Below are positions 1-9,156 of a stretch of DNA of 26,320 bases, piece by piece. Position 1 is the first letter of the stretch. Each line of letters starts with the position of its first letter. Source of the DNA: Sphingobacterium sp. UBA4616 (GTDB lineage: Bacteria; Bacteroidota; Bacteroidia; Sphingobacteriales; Sphingobacteriaceae); the NCBI GenBank assembly GCA_002386525.1, contig DGIS01000025.1:197559-223878 (forward strand), given 5' to 3'. A program made the position numbers and the translations under genes. The notes beneath the pieces were generated by a model, which did no database searches, was not told the DNA's origin, and saw only the letters and a program-made list of their open reading frames with translations.

Positions 1-10
1 CCTTATTCAT
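1..10 (-). CDS. start of an unidentified minus-strand gene (cut by window edge)
   Basis: Only the first three codons (M-N-K) are inside the window, beginning with ATG at 10-8 on the minus strand. The call rests on the ribosome-binding site: reading the minus strand, GGGAGG (23-18) stands seven bases before the ATG, the strongest Shine-Dalgarno match in this part of the window. It lies 58 bases past the stop codon of the secreted protein at 69-1061, so the two could be co-transcribed. Nothing can be said about its product. Confidence 0.45.
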
Positions 11-68
11 TAAATTTCCTCCCATGTGTCTCAAATCCCCTACCGATCTTTCAATACCTACCAAGCCC

Positions 69-1061
69 TTAATGCGGAATTGGCTCATTGGTTTGCGCTA
101 ACCGCTGCGATCCAGTATTCGCTGGACAAGCAATATCGTCCGTTGCATCGTACACGAGTTTCTTCCCATTCAACTTTGCAGTTAATTCCTGTGGGACATA
201 CACCTGCACTTTTGTCATTGAATACCCGCTTGGAAAATAACGGACATAATAACCATCGGGATGAAGCGTCCAAATTCCACTTGGCACATCCGCACGAGGT
301 TCGGCCATACCGGCCATTATTGCATATTGCTCAAAGTCTCCATAGGAGTAATTTCCCGAAGATACCAATTGTCGAATATTATTTTCCGCTTCAAAGATGG
401 TCTGAACCGCTGGAGGCATCTGGTCTTTGGCTTTTTGGACAACATCAAATGGCAACACACCGAGAGCCCCACCTTCCAAATGCAAAATTTGTTCAGCGGT
501 TAGTAACTTTAAGGCTGTCTCTTTCACCGACCCCGAATAATCAATAAATTTAGTCTTCGCAATAATTGTCCACAATAACATCTGTATGTCCGACTGTGCT
601 ACTTCCGGGTGCTTTTCAGCACGCTTTAAAATGGCAATGACTACCTCTCTCTTTTTGCCCAGTGTAGGCGCATACATATAACCATCACCTTTTGAAGGTG
701 CATAGGTACCCGCTTTCAAACAATAGCTCTTATTGGTCATTTCAAAATGTCCGGCTTCCAATATATAGCCATCACTTCCATTTCTTTGTAGATTTTCTAA
801 CGGTTTGTAAACTGCCGTATTTTGAAAATCGGGCATTTGCTCCCCTTTCCTATCGACATCTTCAAAACTGGTACGGATAGCTTCCGGTTCTTTCAGCAAC
901 TTGTCCAGCCCCAGCATCTTGCTTCCCTTTGAAGCAACAGCTTTGCTCGCTTTGTCTAATAGCCCTCCAAATTGAGCCGAAGCTCCTTGAGTATGAAAGA
1001 TAAATGCAACAGCGAGGATAAAAACACTTTTTATTCTATTTCTTTTCATAATTGATTTCAT
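69..1061 (-). CDS. secreted protein of unknown function
   Basis: This 330-residue protein has a clear N-terminal signal peptide: a basic start (MKSIMKRNR), a hydrophobic stretch at about residues 12-24 and an A-S-A-Q-F cleavage site near residue 30. The mature part begins with a Gly/Lys/Ser-rich segment (FGGLLDKASKAVASKGSK) and then a mixed alpha/beta sequence with no motif I recognise. There is no lipobox Cys and no later membrane segment, so a soluble periplasmic or secreted protein is likely. A second in-frame ATG four codons in (1049) is an equally possible start. No TAnnTTTG element lies close upstream. A long reading frame on the opposite strand (26-547) is a shadow: this strand has the signal peptide and is almost twice as long. 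Confidence 0.8.
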   Translation of the reverse strand: MKSIMKRNRIKSVFILAVAFIFHTQGASAQFGGLLDKASKAVASKGSKMLGLDKLLKEPEAIRTSFEDVDRKGEQMPDFQNTAVYKPLENLQRNGSDGYILEAGHFEMTNKSYCLKAGTYAPSKGDGYMYAPTLGKKREVVIAILKRAEKHPEVAQSDIQMLLWTIIAKTKFIDYSGSVKETALKLLTAEQILHLEGGALGVLPFDVVQKAKDQMPPAVQTIFEAENNIRQLVSSGNYSYGDFEQYAIMAGMAEPRADVPSGIWTLHPDGYYVRYFPSGYSMTKVQVYVPQELTAKLNGKKLVYDATDDIACPANTGSQRLAQTNEPIPH

Positions 1062-1293
1062 TTCAGCTCTCGTCTACAAAAAAGAAGCCAATTTAAATCA
1101 AGAGCACTATAATTTGCAATTTATCCATTAAGTCGCATCGCAGCATATCGCGTTCCACATTTCATTTCAATGATTGTATTCCAGTCAGAAAATTTCACCG
1201 GAGACTATTTTTCCATAAGAGCTGTAAAAAGCTGATTTTTGTAATAGAATTATCTTAAATTTCTCCATACAACTGATGCCCTTGAATAGTTAA

Positions 1294-2949
<1,656 letters not shown>

Positions 2950-2973
2950 GATAATTTATCCCAATTTAATAAA

Positions 2974-3004
2974 GGCTCCATAATTTATTTTATGGGGCTT
3001 TTTT
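2974..3004 (+). terminator. intrinsic terminator of ybiT
   Basis: Ten-pair stem GGCTCCATAA (2974-2983) with TTATGGGGCT (2990-2999), including two G-T pairs, a six-base loop, then a run of six T. It lies 24 bases after the ybiT stop codon. Confidence 0.85.
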
Positions 3005-3014
3005 GATGGGCAAT

Positions 3015-3041
3015 AAAAAAAGCACTGAAGGGCTCAGTGCT
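3015..3041 (-). terminator. intrinsic terminator of the minus-strand hydrolase gene
   Basis: Perfect eight-pair stem AGCACTGA (3021-3028) with TCAGTGCT (3034-3041) and a five-base loop. Seven A at 3015-3021 read as a T run on the minus strand. It ends the hydrolase gene whose stop is at 3085. Together with the ybiT terminator it forms a back-to-back pair separating two convergent genes. Confidence 0.85.
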
Positions 3042-3084
3042 AATCGCGATTGATAGAAAAGATTTGAGAAAGTGCTGTTTGTAA

Positions 3085-4071
3085 TTACTGAAATGAAGAT
3101 TTGACCACGCGCCAGCCCAACTGTAGGGAGACAGCACAATGATCAGATAGATCCTGCCCGCGTTCGTTCTGAAAAAGCCTTTTTTGAACTTGATAATTCT
3201 TAGCCTCAAAGAGTAGATGATGATCATTGCGGTAATAAATCTTATCAATTCCTTCGCAATCTTCTGTCAATTCGAGCGCTGCTTTAGCTTCAAAATCATC
3301 CTGAAGACGAGGAATAATACCCTTATTCCGCAAGCTTACCCAAGCATCCACCAAACCTAAGTCCTGCTGAAAGGATCTGATGTTATCCAGCTCGTGTGCA
3401 TAGTGTGCATTGAAGTCACCCATAATCAAAAGAGGTCTTCCAGCCGAGTACTTTTTAATATAGGTTTTCAACTGATTAATATTCTTCTGCCGGGCAACAG
3501 TCGCATTCTGATCATCCTGAGCTGTTGCATGTACATTATAAACATCTATAAATACTGCTTTGGCCAATTGAATTCGAGCATAAGAAAAACCTTTAGGGGT
3601 GAGACAATCTGCACCATTACAATCGGCCCAAGCTACGCGCTTAAATTCAACAATAGGGTATTTTGAAAGCGTACTTAGGCCGTCTCCAAAAGGTACTCCA
3701 CCCATGTTTGCTGTGCGGTAACTGTGTTTATTTTCACTGTAAAGAAATTTGTTATAATTAAAGTCTTCTTGTACATTGACTATGTCAAATGCATTGATTC
3801 GTTTTCCGATGGACCTAATACTTGAAGAACGCTTGGCTACAGCACTGGAAATTAATTCAGGAAGACCAGCGATGTTGTATGTTAACAAATTGAGCCTTCC
3901 GTAAACCGCTTCCGGCATGTCCGCATACACCAAATTACTAAGCTTCGGTTGATGTTTAGGTTTCAACTTAAAACCCAGTATAACACCAGCAGACGCACAG
4001 ATAAACAACAGGAGAATCTTTCGAAGATCCTTCGGTCTGATTTTTCTTTCGAACAATAGATTTAATAACAT
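3085..4071 (-). CDS. membrane-anchored endonuclease/exonuclease/phosphatase (EEP) family hydrolase
   Basis: The protein has 328 residues. A basic N-terminus is followed by one hydrophobic segment (about 19-34), which should anchor it in the inner membrane or act as an uncleaved signal. The rest is an EEP (DNase I/sphingomyelinase) fold with the metal and catalytic residues in order: Asn66 in LLTYNIAGLP, Glu102 in VNVQEDF, His181 in YNVHATA, Asp219 and Asn221 in MGDFNAH, Asp276 in GIDKIYY, and the final Ser309-Asp310-His311. All catalytic positions are present, so it should be an active phosphodiesterase or phosphatase. The substrate cannot be read from the sequence; lipid head groups are as plausible as DNA, given the anchor and neighbouring membrane-lipid-type genes. 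It is divergent from the glycosyltransferase operon. Confidence 0.87.
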   Translation of the reverse strand: MLLNLLFERKIRPKDLRKILLLFICASAGVILGFKLKPKHQPKLSNLVYADMPEAVYGRLNLLTYNIAGLPELISSAVAKRSSSIRSIGKRINAFDIVNVQEDFNYNKFLYSENKHSYRTANMGGVPFGDGLSTLSKYPIVEFKRVAWADCNGADCLTPKGFSYARIQLAKAVFIDVYNVHATAQDDQNATVARQKNINQLKTYIKKYSAGRPLLIMGDFNAHYAHELDNIRSFQQDLGLVDAWVSLRNKGIIPRLQDDFEAKAALELTEDCEGIDKIYYRNDHHLLFEAKNYQVQKRLFQNERGQDLSDHCAVSLQLGWRVVKSSFQ

Positions 4072-4093
4072 GGGCAGAATATTTTGTTCCTTC

Positions 4094-4101
4094 CAAATCT
4101 A
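4094..4101 (-). promoter_or_regulatory. -7 promoter element of the EEP hydrolase gene
   Basis: On the minus strand these bases read TAGATTTG, an exact TAnnTTTG match, 22 bases before the ATG at 4071. A convincing -33 TTTG at 19-20 bases spacing is not seen. The resulting leader would be about 18 bases, unlike the leaderless arrangement of four other genes here. Confidence 0.55.
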
Positions 4102-4274
4102 CCCTAACAACATTAGCTCAGTTCTCATTTACAATTAATTTTCCTTTTAATAATTATGCACAAATCATTAAAAACTAATAATTTATAAACACTATAATGA
4201 CAAAAGATTAATACCGCCATAAAACATGCGTTAAAGCTTTCAGCTATTTTTATACAACCCCTAATAAGAATAAC

Positions 4275-5450
4275 ATGAGAAAGGTAGCATTCTTTACAGA
4301 AATACTCGTTGAGGATTTCGACGGAGCATCACGGACAATGTTTCAACTGATCAACCGTATCGATCAGCTGAAATTCAACTACTTCTTTATTTATGGTGGT
4401 GGCCCGGTACAATTTAGAAATTTTCAATCGTACAAGGTACCTTCATTCAAAATACCCGTCAATGACGATTATTGCCTAGCTATTCCACAGCTTATCAAAA
4501 AGAAACTTGAGCTCGCTTTAGATAAATTTGCTCCGGAAATAATCCACATTGCAACACCTTCCCTCTTAGGTTTCTTTGCCCTAAATTACGCCAAACGGAA
4601 GGGTATCCCTGTACTTACCATCTACCATACACACTTCATTTCATACATTGCCTATTATTTTAAAAATGTCCAACCATTGGTCAAACCAACGGAAAAATGG
4701 ATAAAAAAAGCAATGAACAACTTTTACAATAAATGTGATATTGTTTATGTCCCAACCAAATCCATTCTAAATGAGTTGCGACAAATCGGTTTACAACCAG
4801 AAGGACTAAAGCTCTGGCAACGAGGTATAGACACAGGCCTATTTACTCCCCATAAAAAGAATATCGCCTACATCCAGAATATCACACAGAATGACAAACC
4901 GACAATCCTTTTTGTCAGTCGTATTGTCTGGGAAAAAAATATCAAAACGCTTATTGAAATCTATCAACAAATACAGACACAAAATCTTGATTATAACTTC
5001 ATTGTTGTCGGTGAGGGAACAGCGAAAACAATCGCGATGCAAGAGATGCCTCGAGCCATTTTTCTGGGAAAGAAAAATCATGAAGAACTCGCGGTTCTAT
5101 ATGCTTCAGCAGATGCTTTCGTCTTTCCTTCCGTTTCAGAAACATATGGTAATGTTGTTGTCGAAGCCTTAGCCTCTGGACTTCCTTGTGTTATCGCCGA
5201 CGGGGGGGGGTCGGCCTCGCTAATCCAGCACGGTAAAAATGGTTTTAAGTGTCCTTCTGAAAATCCAACGGCCTATGTTCATTACCTCAAAAAGATCTTG
5301 TCTGACGCTAGGTTAACAAAGAATCTCGTTACCAAAGGTCTCTTGTATGTGGAGCCCTTGGATTGGAATAGTTTATCCGCTCGATATTTCAAAGACATTG
5401 AATTGATGGCAGAAAAAACACATACAATAGATTTGGCATGGGCAAATTAA
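4275..5450 (+). CDS. GT4-family (GT-B fold) glycosyltransferase
   Basis: This cytoplasmic or membrane-associated enzyme of 391 residues should transfer a sugar from a nucleotide-sugar to a lipid or glycan acceptor. The N-terminal acceptor domain starts MRKVAFFTEILVEDFDGASR; the C-terminal donor domain starts near residue 208 (PTILFVSRIVWEKN). The GT4 E-x7-E donor motif is ETYGNVVVE (Glu289 and Glu297), followed by ASGLPCVIADGGGSASLI. Its layout resembles lipid glycosyltransferases such as the PimB, SqdX and MgtA type, but sugar and acceptor are unknown. Codons 310-312 are GGG GGG GGG, a nine-G run whose change by one base would truncate the protein near residue 315-320. It is the first gene of a three-gene operon; its last 13 bases overlap the next gene. 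No clear TAnnTTTG element is seen upstream. Confidence 0.9.
   Translation: MRKVAFFTEILVEDFDGASRTMFQLINRIDQLKFNYFFIYGGGPVQFRNFQSYKVPSFKIPVNDDYCLAIPQLIKKKLELALDKFAPEIIHIATPSLLGFFALNYAKRKGIPVLTIYHTHFISYIAYYFKNVQPLVKPTEKWIKKAMNNFYNKCDIVYVPTKSILNELRQIGLQPEGLKLWQRGIDTGLFTPHKKNIAYIQNITQNDKPTILFVSRIVWEKNIKTLIEIYQQIQTQNLDYNFIVVGEGTAKTIAMQEMPRAIFLGKKNHEELAVLYASADAFVFPSVSETYGNVVVEALASGLPCVIADGGGSASLIQHGKNGFKCPSENPTAYVHYLKKILSDARLTKNLVTKGLLYVEPLDWNSLSARYFKDIELMAEKTHTIDLAWAN
5202..5210 (+). repeat. G9 homopolymer inside a glycosyltransferase gene
   Basis: Nine consecutive G encode Gly310-Gly312 of the first GT4 enzyme. A loss of one G gives a TAA four codons after the second GGG; a gain of one G gives a TAA eight codons after the last GGG. 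The surrounding gene is AT-rich. The tract could be a slippage-prone contingency site. Confidence 0.9.
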
Positions 5451-6439
5451 CACAACTAAGTAAACTAATCAAAGGTATCTTTCTGTTTTTGTCTTTAACC
5501 TCTATTGCTATATTTTTAGCTCAAAGCAATTTAACTGCATTAAAAAAAGAACTGTCATCCATGGGTTATCACTTCATCGTTATTCTTTTTACAACTTTTG
5601 CAGCCTATTCTTTCGGAACCTTAGCTTGGTGGGTTTGCTTGGGAGCCGCAAAAAAAAAGGTCAATCTGATCGAACTCTTTGCCATCCGCCAAATCGGTGA
5701 AACCGTTGGGTTATTTAACCCTACAAGTATTATTGGTGGCGATCTATTGAAAGCCGACTTGATTACCCGCTATAACATCCCCTTAAAAGAGGGATTAAAT
5801 TCAGTAGCAATATCCCGAATTACCGCCGTACTATCTCAATTGACTCTTTTTCTGATCGCTATTTGCTGGTTGATACTATCTCCGTTAAAAAATGATGTTA
5901 TATCTTACGCTGGCCCCCTGATCTATATTATCTGTATACTTTTGCTATTAGTGATGATTTTGATATTCTACTGGTTAATAGTTACAAAAAATCCTTCAGA
6001 AAACAAGGCTTCAACAGCAACAGTACTCGGAAAAGCAAAAGCACAAGTTCTGTCGCTACTTTTGACTGTAAAAGACTTTTATCGAAATCAAAATAAAACT
6101 TTCTGGTATTCTTATTTACTCTTTGTACTTCATTGGACTGTTGGCAGTCTCGAATTCTATTATATTTTAAAATTTTTGGGTGCCACTGTGCAGCCCATAC
6201 ATGGTTTAATACTGGATATGAGTGTCATCGTCCTGAAAAGCATCGGCGCTTTTATTCCCGGGCAGCTTGGCATTGAAGAAATTGCCAACAAGCTCCTACT
6301 TAGTATGGTTGGCATTACAGGGACCAGTATTTGGCTCAGCGTTTCTTTATTACGCCGCAGCCGACAACTCATCTGGTTATCCATCGGATTTATATTTTAT
6401 CTATTCATCAAAAAGAAACCTGCGCATGTCTTCATCTGA
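5438..6439 (+). CDS. flippase-like polytopic membrane protein (LPG synthase TM / UPF0104 family)
   Basis: This is a 333-residue integral membrane protein with about seven or eight hydrophobic segments (around residues 10-28, 42-65, 125-147, 153-183, 222-245, 265-290 and 305-326). The conserved family element PGQLGIEE lies at 274-281, just before the last pair of segments, and the G-D-L-L-K-A-D element after TSIIGG also fits. The family includes the membrane domain of lysyl-phosphatidylglycerol synthase and stand-alone proteins found beside glycosyltransferases; roles in moving or presenting lipid-linked intermediates are proposed, and the biochemistry of such stand-alone proteins is generally unproved. 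The ATG overlaps the upstream glycosyltransferase by 13 bases and its own end overlaps the next gene by 14, so translation of all three is probably coupled. Confidence 0.85.
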   Translation: MGKLTQLSKLIKGIFLFLSLTSIAIFLAQSNLTALKKELSSMGYHFIVILFTTFAAYSFGTLAWWVCLGAAKKKVNLIELFAIRQIGETVGLFNPTSIIGGDLLKADLITRYNIPLKEGLNSVAISRITAVLSQLTLFLIAICWLILSPLKNDVISYAGPLIYIICILLLLVMILIFYWLIVTKNPSENKASTATVLGKAKAQVLSLLLTVKDFYRNQNKTFWYSYLLFVLHWTVGSLEFYYILKFLGATVQPIHGLILDMSVIVLKSIGAFIPGQLGIEEIANKLLLSMVGITGTSIWLSVSLLRRSRQLIWLSIGFIFYLFIKKKPAHVFI

Positions 6440-7583
6440 AATAGAAATACTATTTGTCAGTCATAAATATCCACCAAATGTTGGAGGTATGGAAAAACAG
6501 AGTTTCGAACTGATCAACACGACAGCACTTTATTTGAAAGTACACACTTTAGTTTACGATAACAGCGAACCACTTTTAAAATTTTTCATTCAGCTAAATC
6601 GTCGCATTTTGGTTAAAATTAAGGATAATCCCAGCATCAAAATTATTCACTTCAATGATGGATTAATTGCATCCCTAGCCTCTTTTCACAAAGGCTACAA
6701 CCATTTAAAGCGTGTTGTTACAATTCATGGATTGGATATAGTCTTTCCCCTTCGTTATTTTCAACGCAAAGTCATACCAAGGTTCAACACATTTGATCAG
6801 ATTGTTGCTGTGAGCCAAGCTACCGCCGACGCTGCGAAATTACGGGGTATCAACCCCGCCAAAATTATTGTCATCCCCAACGGTGTAGATCCTATACAAA
6901 TCTCTGCTCAAGTAAATGGTACAAAAATAGAAAGCAAACCCTACTTTATAACATTAGGACGACCTGTCAAAAGAAAGGGCTTTTCGTGGTTGATGCAGCA
7001 TGTGATACCCGCTATTCAAGGTGATTTCAAATTACTAATGGTCGGCCCATTCGATCGCAGACCTCGTTGGAAGGAATACCTCTTAGATCTCTTTCCTAGT
7101 GGAATTAATCACCTCATCACTCTATTCTTAGGCTTTCCGACCGATCAACGTTTGATCCGAAAACTGTTGAAATCATATCCCGAAAAAATTGAACATCTTG
7201 GAAAAGTGCCCTTCGAACAACTTAAACACCTTTTGACCAACGCTCATGCCTTTTTGATGCCTAATATTGAAGTGTTGGGTGATATGGAAGGTTTTGGGTT
7301 AGTCTGTCTAGAAGCTTCTACCGCGGGAACTATCGTTGTTGCCTCCGAATTGGAAGGAATCACAAGTGCTGTTGCACATGATTGCAATGGTCTGCTTGTA
7401 GCAAGCAAAGACGAAAAAGCATGGATTGAACAGCTCCAAGCTATTTTAGACAACCCAGTTCATTATAAAAAACTCAGCCAACAATTTAAACAAAATACTT
7501 TAGCACAATATGGATGGGATATTATGGCGAGATCCTACTGTCAATCATTTTCTGATTTATGCAACAAAACCACAAATGATTGA
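6426..7583 (+). CDS. second GT4-family glycosyltransferase
   Basis: The open frame extends upstream to 6267, but those codons lie wholly inside the flippase-like gene. The ATG at 6426 gives the expected GT-B beginning MSSSEIEILFVSHKYPPNVGG and a 385-residue protein. Visible family features are the N-terminal G-G-M-E-K motif (20-24), TIHGLDIVFP (99-108), AVSQATADAAK, VIPNGVD at the domain junction (149-155), LGRPVKRKGF (177-186), and the donor-site E-x7-E in EGFGLVCLE (Glu288 and Glu296). It should add a second sugar to whatever the first enzyme makes. It overlaps the flippase-like gene by 14 bases and ends only 39 bases from the convergent hydroxylase gene, with no clear terminator between them. 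Confidence 0.9.
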   Translation: MSSSEIEILFVSHKYPPNVGGMEKQSFELINTTALYLKVHTLVYDNSEPLLKFFIQLNRRILVKIKDNPSIKIIHFNDGLIASLASFHKGYNHLKRVVTIHGLDIVFPLRYFQRKVIPRFNTFDQIVAVSQATADAAKLRGINPAKIIVIPNGVDPIQISAQVNGTKIESKPYFITLGRPVKRKGFSWLMQHVIPAIQGDFKLLMVGPFDRRPRWKEYLLDLFPSGINHLITLFLGFPTDQRLIRKLLKSYPEKIEHLGKVPFEQLKHLLTNAHAFLMPNIEVLGDMEGFGLVCLEASTAGTIVVASELEGITSAVAHDCNGLLVASKDEKAWIEQLQAILDNPVHYKKLSQQFKQNTLAQYGWDIMARSYCQSFSDLCNKTTND

Positions 7584-7622
7584 GCGTGCGACTTCTAAAT
7601 TTTAAAAACAACGTATATTGTA

Positions 7623-8852
7623 TCAGCACCTTTCAAGACAAAGAACTTTCTTGTAATGGCTGGCCAGCCTTGTATAAAAAATCAATAGCGCTAAAACGCC
7701 ACATCCCATTAATACAACACCCAAAGGTGAATAAAAAGTTAGGACAATGTACAGCGTAAATAGAAATAATCGAAGCACTTCAAGTGGAAAAACCCATCGT
7801 TCATGCTCTAGCAGTCCACCGATACAAATGACACTGCAGAGAATAAAACCGCCGCCGATAACGAGTTGTATCACTTGCTGATAATTCCCATAAAGCAAAA
7901 AGAAAAAAAGAAGGATCATCGTCAACATTGACTGAAAAAAAATATACCGGCTCAAGCCTCGTTTGTGAACTTGCGACTTAGTTCCAGCAAATATCCGTAC
8001 TTCTAGCTCTTCGCGAATTTCTGGCTGTATGTCATCAGGGCGACCAAATATATTTCGCATCTTATTTTTAAATCCTTTTGCCCGCTGAAATGATAAGCCG
8101 ATTTCAAATAGATAATGAAAATGTTGCCAAAGAAAAGTGTATCGATGAATAGGCTTAGTGAGACCATAAACACAAGGCTGCTCCTTTTGTTCCGAGATAA
8201 ATGTTCCAAAAAGCTTATCCCAAATAATTAGGATATCCCCATAATTCTTATCCAAATAAATTTCGTTACTGCTGTGATGCACGCGGTGGTGCGATGGCGT
8301 GACGAATACCCGCTCCACGATTCCCAAATTCCCAACGGTCTGCGTGTGGGAGAAAAATGGATATACACCATGAACTAATAAAATAGTGGTCATCATAAAA
8401 GGCGGAAAACCCAAAAGAGGAATAAAAGCCCAAAATAGCGAACGAAAGACAGCCTGGAATATAGTAATGCGGGCTGCTACCGTAAAGTTATAATCTTCAC
8501 TTTGGTGATGGACAACATGGGCGGCCCACAGGAGGTTTATCTCATGGCTGTATCGATGATACCAATACCAAAGGAAATCTGTAAATAGAAAAAGAATAAT
8601 CCAGGTCCAAAGATTAGCTTCAATATGAAATAGCGCAAAGTTTTGGTACAGCCAAACGAAAAAAAAGTAAAATAAACTCACGGAAAACATATCACACATA
8701 CGCTCCACGATACCAACATTGAGATTTGAGATGGATTCATCAAAAGAATAAAAACACTTCTGCTTTTTGAGGCTATACCAATATTCCAACAGCATCAAGA
8801 TTAAAAATAATGGGATGATAAATGCCAAAAAATTAAGTTTCTCTGTATACAT
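7623..8852 (-). CDS. fatty acid hydroxylase / sterol desaturase superfamily membrane di-iron enzyme
   Basis: This 409-residue polytopic membrane protein has the complete histidine clusters that bind the di-iron centre: H99-x3-H103 (HRYSH), H112-x2-H115-H116 (HVVHH), His161 and His169 between, and H188-H189-x2-H192-H193 (HHRVHH). Hydrophobic segments flank these boxes at about 8-24, 55-70, 80-97 and 140-165. A C-terminal extension of roughly 100 residues after residue 305 adds three or more membrane segments; such an extension is seen in alkylglycerol monooxygenase-like bacterial members. The superfamily hydroxylates or desaturates lipid chains; the substrate here is unknown. Sphingolipid or ether-lipid hydroxylation is conceivable in this lineage but unproved. 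Its 3' end faces the glycosyltransferase operon. Confidence 0.88.
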   Translation of the reverse strand: MYTEKLNFLAFIIPLFLILMLLEYWYSLKKQKCFYSFDESISNLNVGIVERMCDMFSVSLFYFFFVWLYQNFALFHIEANLWTWIILFLFTDFLWYWYHRYSHEINLLWAAHVVHHQSEDYNFTVAARITIFQAVFRSLFWAFIPLLGFPPFMMTTILLVHGVYPFFSHTQTVGNLGIVERVFVTPSHHRVHHSSNEIYLDKNYGDILIIWDKLFGTFISEQKEQPCVYGLTKPIHRYTFLWQHFHYLFEIGLSFQRAKGFKNKMRNIFGRPDDIQPEIREELEVRIFAGTKSQVHKRGLSRYIFFQSMLTMILLFFFLLYGNYQQVIQLVIGGGFILCSVICIGGLLEHERWVFPLEVLRLFLFTLYIVLTFYSPLGVVLMGCGVLALLIFYTRLASHYKKVLCLERC

Positions 8853-9156
8853 GCAGTTGCTATTTTTAAAATAAAAACTCTACCTGAATTACATTTCAGA
8901 AGGAATTATCCTTTGCTTCCTAAAAAGACGGGTTCTCCTAAACTAGTTTTTATTAAACAATCAATTTTAAATCAGGTTTTTTAATTGCAAATTTTTAGAT
9001 TGACGAGGGCAACTGTCGGCACTACTAAACAAAAAGCGGAGTATAAAAAAAGTCCTCAAAAAATTCAAACACTTTTTGAGGACTTTTTATTACATGGATA
9101 AGTGCTGTTTAGGACAGGATACTCCTTTAAAACCAATGGACCTGAGCGATCTTGGA
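8853..9156. other. intergenic region between hydroxylase gene and efflux operon
   Basis: These 304 bases lie upstream of the hydroxylase gene and downstream of the emrB stop. They hold the strong hairpin terminator at 9047-9088. I see no exact TAnnTTTG promoter on the minus strand for the hydroxylase gene and no reading frame of interest. Confidence 0.6.
9047..9088. terminator. bidirectional terminator ending the tetR-tolC-emrAB operon
   Basis: Sixteen-base arms AAAAAGTCCTCAAAAA (9048-9063) and TTTTTGAGGACTTTTT (9073-9088) are perfectly complementary. On the minus strand the hairpin is followed by seven T, so it should stop the efflux operon about 70 bases after the emrB stop. The T run on the plus strand would also stop read-through from the other side. 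Confidence 0.9.

Noticed and set aside
26..547. 173-codon plus-strand frame at the left end
   Set aside because: It lies antisense to the 330-residue protein with a clear signal peptide; its translation is rich in His, Leu and Arg without domain character.
6267..6425. N-terminal extension of the second glycosyltransferase
   Set aside because: These codons are inside the flippase-like gene in another frame and do not resemble a GT4 N-terminus; the ATG at 6426 gives the canonical start.
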